Positions 1 to 4,283 of a stretch of 5,207 bases of DNA are shown here, piece by piece. The stretch comes from Candidatus Nomurabacteria bacterium (GTDB lineage: Bacteria; Patescibacteriota; Saccharimonadia; Saccharimonadales; Saccharimonadaceae), in contig JAITSF010000075.1 in assembly GCA_031287975.1 (NCBI GenBank), positions 1-5,207 of the forward strand. Reading direction: 5' to 3'. Position numbers and translations under genes: made by a program. Each line of letters begins with the position of its first letter. Position 1 is the first letter of the stretch. Below the pieces are notes generated by a model. The model was not told where the DNA came from. It made no database searches and worked only from the letters and a program-made list of their open reading frames with translations.

Positions 1-1
1 G

Positions 2-901
2 CCGGAAGTTTCGGCGCATTTGTTGCAGTACGATTCGGTTTATGGCGAGTTTGGGCAGAAGGTTTCTTTTGACGACGAAAGTCTTACTGTTGGCAATCAA
101 AAAATCAAATTCACATCGATCCGCGAGGCCGAGAATCTGCCGTGGGCGGAGCTGGGTGTTGACATCGTGCTGGAATGCACCGGCGTTTTCACCGACCCAG
201 CCAAAGCTATGGCACACCTCAGCGCCGGCGCTAAAAAAGTTATTTTGTCAGCGCCGGCCAAAGGCGACGGCGCTACCACGATTGTATTGGGTGTCAACGA
301 CGACGACATCGCCACCGCCAAAGACATCATTTCCTGCGCCAGCTGCACCACCAATTGCATCGCGCCGGTAATGAGCCTGCTGTGCGCCAATTTTAGCGTC
401 AAAAAAGCTATGATGAACACCATTCATTCTTACACCGGCGACCAAGTTCTGCTGGACGGTTTTCATAAAGACCCGCGCCGCGCTCGCTCGGCCGCTATCA
501 ATATTGTGCCGACATCGACCGGCGCTTCGATAGCCGCGGCTGAAGTGATTCCGGCTTTGAAAGACAAATTTGGCGGCACGTCGTATCGCGTACCGACACC
601 GACAGTGTCGATTTGCGATATTGTGGTGGTGGTGGAAAAGCCGACAACTGTCGAAGAAATTAACAAAGTTTTCGAAACCGCCGCCAAACAGCCGTACTAT
701 CAAGGCCTGCTCGACGCCACGCGCCAACCGCTGGTTTCGACCGACTTTATCGGCAATTCCTATTCGGCAATCATTGACCTCGAACTTACCCAAGTTGTCG
801 ACGGCGACCTTGTCAAAGTCGTGGCTTGGTATGACAACGAGTGGGGCTATTCCAACCGCTTAGTCGAGCTAACCGCCGACGTCGGGAAGGCGCTGAAATG
901 A
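2..901 (+). CDS. gap: Glyceraldehyde-3-phosphate dehydrogenase, type I (5' end outside window)
   Basis: Phosphorylating GAPDH: oxidises glyceraldehyde-3-phosphate to 1,3-bisphosphoglycerate with NAD(P)+ and inorganic phosphate in cytoplasmic lower glycolysis. The open frame runs from nt 2 through the left edge, reading PEVSAHLLQYDSVYGEF, the usual segment after the first nucleotide-binding strand. By comparison with Geobacillus stearothermophilus GAPDH about 34 N-terminal residues, including the Rossmann glycine motif and the cofactor-selecting residue 32, lie upstream. An in-frame TTG at nt 20 is therefore not the start. Visible signatures are the catalytic cysteine in SCTTNC (codon 344-346), catalytic histidine in TIHSYTGDQ (codon 425-427), HKDPRRAR, NIVPTSTGA, RVPTPTVSICD and the C-terminal AWYDNEWGYSNR. 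Oddities: the usual Asn three residues before the catalytic Cys is Cys (ISCASC), and the pair equivalent to Leu187-Pro188 is Gly-Phe, so cofactor choice cannot be read from here. Its TGA overlaps the rpiB start by 4 bp (ATGA), implying co-transcription and coupled translation. Confidence 0.96.
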   Translation, partial: PEVSAHLLQYDSVYGEFGQKVSFDDESLTVGNQKIKFTSIREAENLPWAELGVDIVLECTGVFTDPAKAMAHLSAGAKKVILSAPAKGDGATTIVLGVNDDDIATAKDIISCASCTTNCIAPVMSLLCANFSVKKAMMNTIHSYTGDQVLLDGFHKDPRRARSAAINIVPTSTGASIAAAEVIPALKDKFGGTSYRVPTPTVSICDIVVVVEKPTTVEEINKVFETAAKQPYYQGLLDATRQPLVSTDFIGNSYSAIIDLELTQVVDGDLVKVVAWYDNEWGYSNRLVELTADVGKALK

Positions 902-1347
902 AAATTTTTCTGGGGGCGGACCATCGCGGGTTTGAGTTGAAGGCTAAAATCGAGGTTTATTTAGTCAAGCGGGGCTATCAAGTTGAGGATGTCGGGGCGT
1001 TTGAATACGACAAAGACGATGATTTTCCGCAGTATGCGGCGGCGGCGGCCTTGAAGATTATCGGCAGCGACGACGATGACCCGCGGGCGATTTTGATCTG
1101 CGGCGGCGGGCAAGGCATGGCGATGGCGGCAAATCGATTCGATTCGATCCGTGCTGTTGTAATTTTTACAACAGACGACGCCAAATTGTCGCGTAATGAC
1201 AACAACGCCAACGTTCTATCGCTATCTGCCAACCAATTCGACAACAACGACGACTGGCAAACTATTATCGACGCTTGGCTAACCACACCATTCGCCGCCA
1301 AAGATCGCTATGTCCGCCGTAACCAGCAACTTGACCAACTGGCATGA
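898..1347 (+). CDS. rpiB: RpiB/LacA/LacB-family sugar-phosphate isomerase (probable ribose-5-phosphate isomerase B)
   Basis: A 149-residue cytoplasmic protein of the RpiB/LacAB fold, the usual family length (about 140-155). The family interconverts ribose-5-phosphate and ribulose-5-phosphate, or other aldose/ketose phosphates. Family marks in order: GADHRGF (residues 6-12, substrate-binding Asp8-His9), FPQYA (43-47), ILICGGGQGMAMAANR (65-80) with the catalytic Cys68, IRAVVIFTT (84-92), SRNDNNANVL (98-107) and DAWL (125-128). ATG 898 is chosen because the family motif begins six residues later and it overlaps the gap stop as ATGA; a GGAAGG stretch at 885-890 can act as ribosome binding site. 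A longer in-frame start at 841 would run through gap coding sequence and is unlikely. Compared with Escherichia coli RpiB, Thr68 is replaced by Gly70 and ring-opening His99 by Asp101, so substrate and rate are uncertain. The sequence is rich in Asp (five between residues 38 and 42, four at 58-61). It also carries one copy of the duplicated hairpin. It ends in ATGA overlap with coaE. Confidence 0.88.
   Translation: MKIFLGADHRGFELKAKIEVYLVKRGYQVEDVGAFEYDKDDDFPQYAAAAALKIIGSDDDDPRAILICGGGQGMAMAANRFDSIRAVVIFTTDDAKLSRNDNNANVLSLSANQFDNNDDWQTIIDAWLTTPFAAKDRYVRRNQQLDQLA
1154..1174. repeat. Perfect hairpin repeat, copy 1 (inside rpiB)
   Basis: TGTTGTAA (1155-1162), loop TTT, TTACAACA (1166-1173): an 8-bp perfect stem, extended to 9 bp here by flanking C1154-G1174. 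The 20-nt string 1155-1174 recurs without mismatch at 3301-3320. It encodes VVIFTT (residues 87-92) in frame. It is notably AT-rich against its surroundings. Confidence 0.85.
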
Positions 1348-1910
1348 AAAAAGTAGCATTGACTGGCAATATCGCGGCGGGGAAGTCGGCGGCGCAGGCG
1401 CGGCTGGAGGATTTGGGGTTTTTGGTGTTTGATACTGACAGGGCTGGACATGAGGCTTTGCTTGCGGAGTCTGTTAAAAAGGCTTTTGACGATGTACTTG
1501 ACGCGGACGGCGAGATTTCGCGGCGGAAGTTGGGGCGGTTGGTTTTTGGCGACCGGAAGTTATTGAAAAAACTTGAGCGGATTAGTCATCCCGTAATAGT
1601 TCGTAAAATGCGGGAGTTTTTTGATGACAACCGAAACGCCGAGCTAGTTTTTGCAGCTGTGCCACTACTATTTGAGGTCGGTTTGGAAACAGAATTTGAC
1701 AAGGTAATTTTTATTCAGGCCGCCGCCAGCCGCCGCCAGCAGCGTTTAATGCGGCGCGATAATTTAAGCGAACAGCAGGCGCGGCTAAGGATCGCGGCGC
1801 AGGATCCGCCGCGTACCAAAATTCGCCGCAGCGATTTTGTGATTGTCAACAACGGTAGTTTGTTAAACTTGTATAAACAACTAGACGACATAATTGCCAA
1901 ATTGTGCTAA
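1344..1910 (+). CDS. coaE: Dephospho-CoA kinase
   Basis: Phosphorylates the 3'-hydroxyl of dephospho-CoA with ATP, the last step of coenzyme A synthesis, in the cytoplasm. At 188 residues it is slightly short for the family (about 195-210). Visible motifs: Walker A GNIAAGKS (8-15), DTDRAGHE (30-37, matching the family DxD..H acceptor-site signature), ISHP (80-83), VPLLFE (106-111), the arginine-rich lid RRQQRLMRRDNLSEQQARLRIAAQ (130-153), and the C-terminal SDFVIVNNGS (163-172, family ADxVIxNxG). ATG 1344 gives a start five residues before the P-loop strand and overlaps the rpiB TGA as ATGA; there is no clear Shine-Dalgarno, so translation is probably coupled to rpiB. Oddities: a perfect 10-bp tandem duplication at 1721-1740 within the lid region, without disturbing the family spacing, and a promoter-like sequence inside its last 10 codons serving the next gene. 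Its grouping with sugar-phosphate genes is not functionally obvious. Confidence 0.93.
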   Translation: MKKVALTGNIAAGKSAAQARLEDLGFLVFDTDRAGHEALLAESVKKAFDDVLDADGEISRRKLGRLVFGDRKLLKKLERISHPVIVRKMREFFDDNRNAELVFAAVPLLFEVGLETEFDKVIFIQAAASRRQQRLMRRDNLSEQQARLRIAAQDPPRTKIRRSDFVIVNNGSLLNLYKQLDDIIAKLC

Positions 1911-1913
1911 AAT
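1885..1913 (+). promoter_or_regulatory. Predicted sigma70-type promoter for transketolase N gene, inside 3' end of coaE
   Basis: A -35-like ACGACA (1885-1890, 4 of 6 to TTGACA), a 17-nt spacer, and an extended -10 TGCTAAAAT (1905-1913) preceded by AAATT. The last base of the -10 lies six nucleotides before the ATG at 1920, so transcription would be expected to begin on or within a base or two of the start codon. The same AAAnnGTGnTAnnAT core occurs before fic and the aldolase gene. Predicted from sequence only. Confidence 0.5.
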
Positions 1914-1919
1914 CGAGTC

Positions 1920-2732
1920 ATGACAACCATAAGCCAAATCGAAAAACATGCCCTCAATATCCGGCGGAATTTGCTGAAAATGATTCACATCGCTGGTTCG
2001 GGACATCCGGCGGGGGCTTTGGGAGCGGCCGATATCATGGCGGCGCTGTACCTTGAAATTATGAATTATAACCCCAAAAAACCGCATGACGAAAACCGCG
2101 ATATTTTGGCGTTGAGCAATGGGCATATTGTGCCGGCGCAGTATGCGGCTTTGGCGGAGATCGGCGCGATTGCCGTTAGCGAGCTGTGGACTTTGCGCCA
2201 GCTCGGTTCGCGTTTGCAGGGACACCCAGTGCGGACACTGCTGCCTTTTATGGAGATTACGTCTGGGCCGCTTGGTTCGGGGCTGAGCGAGGCTGCTGGT
2301 ATGGCGTTGGGGATTAAGATGAACGGCGCGCGGCGGTTTGTTTACGTTATCGTCGGCGACGGCGAGCTGGACGAAGGTAATATTTGGGAGGGCGCGATGT
2401 TCACCAACAAATATGCTCTGAGTAATTTAATTGTTTTTGTAATGCGTAATAATATCCAGCTAGACGGCGACACTGAGGACATTATGCCGCTAGAACCGCT
2501 AAGCGACAAGTGGCGCAGTTTCGGCTGGGATGTCTCGGAAATTGACGGGCATAATATCAAAAGTATTATTGAGGCCGCCGAGCGCGCGCGGGCGATCGAC
2601 AATCAGCCTAGCGTTATTATCGCGCACACTATTCCTGGCAAGGGAGTGAGTTTTATGGAGGGCGACTATCGCTGGCACGGCAAAACGCCGGACGCCCAAG
2701 AGTTGAAAAAAGCTTTGGAGGAGTTAAAATGA
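1920..2732 (+). CDS. tkt: Transketolase, N-terminal (thiamine-diphosphate binding) subunit
   Basis: Carries the pyrophosphate-binding half of transketolase, a thiamine-diphosphate enzyme moving two-carbon ketol units between sugar phosphates in the non-oxidative pentose phosphate pathway. The 270-residue length is normal for split transketolases. Motifs: GSGHP (26-30), SNGH (67-70), QGHP (100-103), TSGPLGSGL (114-122), the thiamine/magnesium motif from GDGELDEG (146-153) to NN (177-178), and KGVSFMEGDYRWHGKTP (241-257). The SNGH tetrad is SKGH in many relatives. ATG 1920 is the first start after an in-frame TAA at 1908-1910 (the coaE stop) and puts GHP at the usual distance. There is no Shine-Dalgarno in the 9-nt gap; it may be translated from a leaderless mRNA or by coupling to coaE. 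It ends in ATGA overlap with the gene for its partner subunit, with which it should form the active complex. Confidence 0.94.
   Translation: MTTISQIEKHALNIRRNLLKMIHIAGSGHPAGALGAADIMAALYLEIMNYNPKKPHDENRDILALSNGHIVPAQYAALAEIGAIAVSELWTLRQLGSRLQGHPVRTLLPFMEITSGPLGSGLSEAAGMALGIKMNGARRFVYVIVGDGELDEGNIWEGAMFTNKYALSNLIVFVMRNNIQLDGDTEDIMPLEPLSDKWRSFGWDVSEIDGHNIKSIIEAAERARAIDNQPSVIIAHTIPGKGVSFMEGDYRWHGKTPDAQELKKALEELK
2717..2723 (+). promoter_or_regulatory. Strong Shine-Dalgarno for transketolase C gene
   Basis: GGAGGAG sits inside the last codons of the N-subunit gene, with GGAGG ending 7 nt before ATG 2729. It supports the split into two separately initiated proteins rather than a frameshifted single transketolase gene. 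Confidence 0.8.
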
Positions 2733-3664
2733 GTGAGCTTAAAAGTGTCCGCCAGGCTTTCGGACGGGGCTTAACTTTGGCTGCCGAAAAACAGCCCAGT
2801 ATTGTGGCGCTGGTGCCGGATTTGACAAACTCCATCGGCTTTGGCGAGTTCGCCGAGAAATTTCCGGAACGGTTTATCCAAACTGGTATCGCTGAGCAGA
2901 ACATCGTGTGCGTTGCCAGCGGTTTAGCGCATGTCGGCAAGACACCGTTTATGGGTGCTTACGCGGCGTTTAGCCCAGGTCGCAACTGGGAGCAAATCCG
3001 CACTACAATTTGCATCAACGACCAACCGGTTAAAATCATCGGCTCGCATGCCGGCCTAACGGTTGGGCCGGACGGCGAAACTCATCAGGCGCTGGAAGAC
3101 ATTGCTTTAATGCGAGTGTTGCCGAACATGAGCGTTTTTGCACCGGCTGACGCTGTCGAAGCCGAGCAGATGGCGCTGGTTTTGGCGCGCTATAATCATC
3201 CGGCTTATGTGCGTTATCCGCGCGCTGATATGCCGCTGGTGTTCGATAACTTATACAAGTTTGAGATTGGCAAGTCTTATAGAATCCGCGACGGTCGAGA
3301 TGTTGTAATTTTTACAACAGGAACAATGTTAGCAGCGGTTTTAGAGGCTGCCGAGTTGTTAAAGCTGAAAAAAATTGATGCTGCCGTAGTCCATTTTCCG
3401 ACTATCAAGCCACTGGACGAAAAATCTATTGTCAAATACGCTCGAAAATTCAGCCGTGTTATAACAGTCGAAGAACACCAAATCGCCGGTGGTTTCGGCT
3501 CGGCGGTGGCTGAAGTCCTGTCCGCTGACCAACCGACAATTCAACTTCGCATCGGTGTCAACGACCAATTCGGCCAATCCGCCGCACCCGATGAACTACT
3601 GGATTTCTACGGCCTCACCGCGCCAAAGATTGCAAAAAAAATTAAAACGTGGTATAATGTTTAG
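2729..3664 (+). CDS. tkt: Transketolase, C-terminal (pyrimidine-binding) subunit
   Basis: The second half of split transketolase, 311 residues, supplying the pyrimidine-binding domain and the C-terminal domain. Evidence: GIAEQN (53-58), whose Glu56 is the family glutamate that activates the thiamine aminopyrimidine; MGAYAAF (75-81); SHAGLTVGPDGETHQALEDIA (106-126) with His119; VRYPR (161-165); VVIFTTGTM (192-200); and the C-terminal domain signature VEEHQIAGGFGSAVAE (247-262), followed by GVNDQFGQSAAPDELLDFYGL. All motifs are intact, so an active enzyme with the upstream N subunit is expected. The start at 2729 overlaps the N-subunit TGA as ATGA and has an excellent ribosome binding site. Pyruvate dehydrogenase E1 beta and DXP synthase share this fold, but the domain pairing and the ETHQ region favour transketolase. 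The gene contains the second copy of the duplicated hairpin (3301-3320), and its last 12 codons contain the fic promoter. Confidence 0.94.
   Translation: MSELKSVRQAFGRGLTLAAEKQPSIVALVPDLTNSIGFGEFAEKFPERFIQTGIAEQNIVCVASGLAHVGKTPFMGAYAAFSPGRNWEQIRTTICINDQPVKIIGSHAGLTVGPDGETHQALEDIALMRVLPNMSVFAPADAVEAEQMALVLARYNHPAYVRYPRADMPLVFDNLYKFEIGKSYRIRDGRDVVIFTTGTMLAAVLEAAELLKLKKIDAAVVHFPTIKPLDEKSIVKYARKFSRVITVEEHQIAGGFGSAVAEVLSADQPTIQLRIGVNDQFGQSAAPDELLDFYGLTAPKIAKKIKTWYNV
3301..3320. repeat. Perfect hairpin repeat, copy 2 (inside transketolase C gene)
   Basis: Identical to 1155-1174 over 20 nt (TGTTGTAATTTTTACAACAG), with the same 8-bp stem and TTT loop, and the same reading frame encoding VVIFTT (residues 192-197). 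The two genes are unrelated, so the identity is not from gene duplication. Confidence 0.85.
3630..3658 (+). promoter_or_regulatory. Predicted extended -10 promoter for fic
   Basis: TTGCAA (3630-3635, 4 of 6 to consensus), a 17-nt A-rich spacer, and TGGTATAAT (3650-3658), a perfect -10 hexamer with the TGn extension. Expected start of transcription is near A3665, just after the transketolase C stop, giving a leader of about 37 nt. It is the best promoter match in the window and would let fic be expressed separately from the upstream genes. Confidence 0.7.
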
Positions 3665-3676
3665 AGAAGAGGTTGC

Positions 3677-3715
3677 ATGATAGAAAGGTTCGGAGCGAAA
3701 AATGAACGACATTGA
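3677..3715 (+). other. Possible 12-codon leader ORF overlapping the fic start
   Basis: ATG 3677 is preceded by AGAAGAGG (3665-3672) at 4-nt spacing, and reads [12 protein letters not shown] before TGA 3713-3715, overlapping the first 14 nt of fic in another frame. Nothing else marks it as a gene. It could couple or attenuate fic translation, or be chance. Confidence 0.25.
3692..3695 (+). promoter_or_regulatory. Shine-Dalgarno for fic
   Basis: GGAG ends 6 nt before ATG 3702. It fixes the fic start, because an in-frame TAG at 3681-3683 blocks any substantial upstream extension. Confidence 0.65.
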
Positions 3716-4235
3716 CTCAAAAAGTCTGGAAAACGCGATTGGGTTGTTTGAGTCGGGCGATATTGACAAGGTCGAAATCGGTACGACGCGGGGGTTGCAG
3801 CAGATACACCAGCAGCTGTTCGGCGGCTTGTATGATTTTGCCGGTCGGATTCGCGAACAAAATATCAGCAAAGGTGGGTTTAAGTTTGCCAACAGTTTGT
3901 ATCTGAAAGAAATTTTGGCGAAAATCGAGCAGATGCCTGAGACGACTCAAGATGAAATTATTGCTAAGTATGTTGAGATGAATATCGCCCACCCATTCAT
4001 GGAGGGCAACGGCCGAGCGATGCGGATTTGGCTGGATTTAATTTTGAAAAGACAGCTTGGGCGGGTGGTGGATTGGCGCGAGGTTGACAAGTCGGCCTAT
4101 CTGTCGGCAATGGAGCGCAGCCCGATAAACGATTTGGAAATCCGCACGCTTTTGGGCAAATATTTGACTAGCGAAGTCAACGATAAGGACGTGATTTTTA
4201 AGGGGATTGAGCAGTCGTATTTTTACGAGAGCTAA
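3702..4235 (+). CDS. fic: Fic-domain AMP-transferase, class III (NmFic-like)
   Basis: Fic proteins transfer AMP from ATP onto a hydroxyl side chain of a target protein. The 177-residue product is a bare Fic domain with the complete motif [12 protein letters not shown] (97-108; HxFx[D/E]GNGRxxR), catalytic His97, and the target-docking flap in KGGFKFA (57-63). Near the C-terminus SYFYES (172-177) fits the inhibitory motif SxxxE(G/N), with Glu176 expected to block productive ATP binding; this places it in class III, where the inhibitor is part of the same chain. From memory the whole chain closely resembles Neisseria meningitidis NmFic, with a constant offset of 10 (His107, Ser182, Glu186), but the final Gly is Ser and the chain stops there, lacking the short tail. 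NmFic-type proteins modify GyrB and ParE and are controlled by oligomer state; the same is inferred, not shown, here. No separate antitoxin gene is adjacent. It lies between metabolic genes with its own promoter and an unrelated function, so it may be acquired. Confidence 0.95.
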   Translation: MNDIDSKSLENAIGLFESGDIDKVEIGTTRGLQQIHQQLFGGLYDFAGRIREQNISKGGFKFANSLYLKEILAKIEQMPETTQDEIIAKYVEMNIAHPFMEGNGRAMRIWLDLILKRQLGRVVDWREVDKSAYLSAMERSPINDLEIRTLLGKYLTSEVNDKDVIFKGIEQSYFYES

Positions 4236-4242
4236 AACTGCA

Positions 4243-4257
4243 AAATTGTGATATGAT
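4243..4257 (+). promoter_or_regulatory. Predicted extended -10 promoter for the aldolase gene
   Basis: AAATTGTG (4243-4250) followed by TATGAT (4252-4257), giving an extended -10 TGATATGAT with 5 of 6 consensus bases. No convincing -35 is seen at 16-18 nt spacing. Expected start is near A4264, leaving a 20-nt leader. The AAATTGTG octamer is identical to that before the transketolase N gene. Confidence 0.55.
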
Positions 4258-4274
4258 GTTGGCATAAGCAAAAT

Positions 4275-4280
4275 AGGGGG
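4275..4280 (+). promoter_or_regulatory. Shine-Dalgarno for the aldolase gene
   Basis: AGGGGG ends 3 nt before ATG 4284, closer than the usual 5-8 nt, but it is the only purine run in the leader. It supports ATG 4284 as the start. Confidence 0.55.
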
Positions 4281-4283
4281 CAT

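Noticed and set aside
221..232. Palindrome AGCGCCGGCGCT followed by an A-run, with AGCGCCGG again at 250-257.
   Set aside because: It encodes conserved GAPDH residues with Ala/Gly codons; GCCGGC is frequent here and no position or spacing suggests a site.
248..793. A 181-codon antisense open frame across gap.
   Set aside because: It lies wholly opposite a conserved enzyme gene, its translation is low-complexity in His/Arg/Gly stretches and matches no family I recognise; it looks like a by-product of the codon bias of gap.
841..897. An upstream in-frame ATG giving an rpiB product 19 residues longer.
   Set aside because: The extra residues are the gap C-terminus read in another frame, and the family N-terminus starts at ATG 898.
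899..901. Possible recoding of TGA as an amino acid, as in some CPR lineages.
   Set aside because: TGA ends five genes at the expected family lengths and forms ATGA overlaps with clear downstream starts, so it is a normal stop.
1920..3664. The two transketolase genes might be one gene broken by a frameshift.
   Set aside because: The break falls at the natural domain boundary, both halves have complete motifs and normal split-subunit lengths, and the second has its own ATG with a strong ribosome binding site and ATGA overlap.
4215..4228. Small hairpin TCGTA-TTTT-TACGA at the end of fic as a possible terminator.
   Set aside because: The stem is only 5 bp, it lies within codons for the inhibitory motif, and no T-tract follows it.
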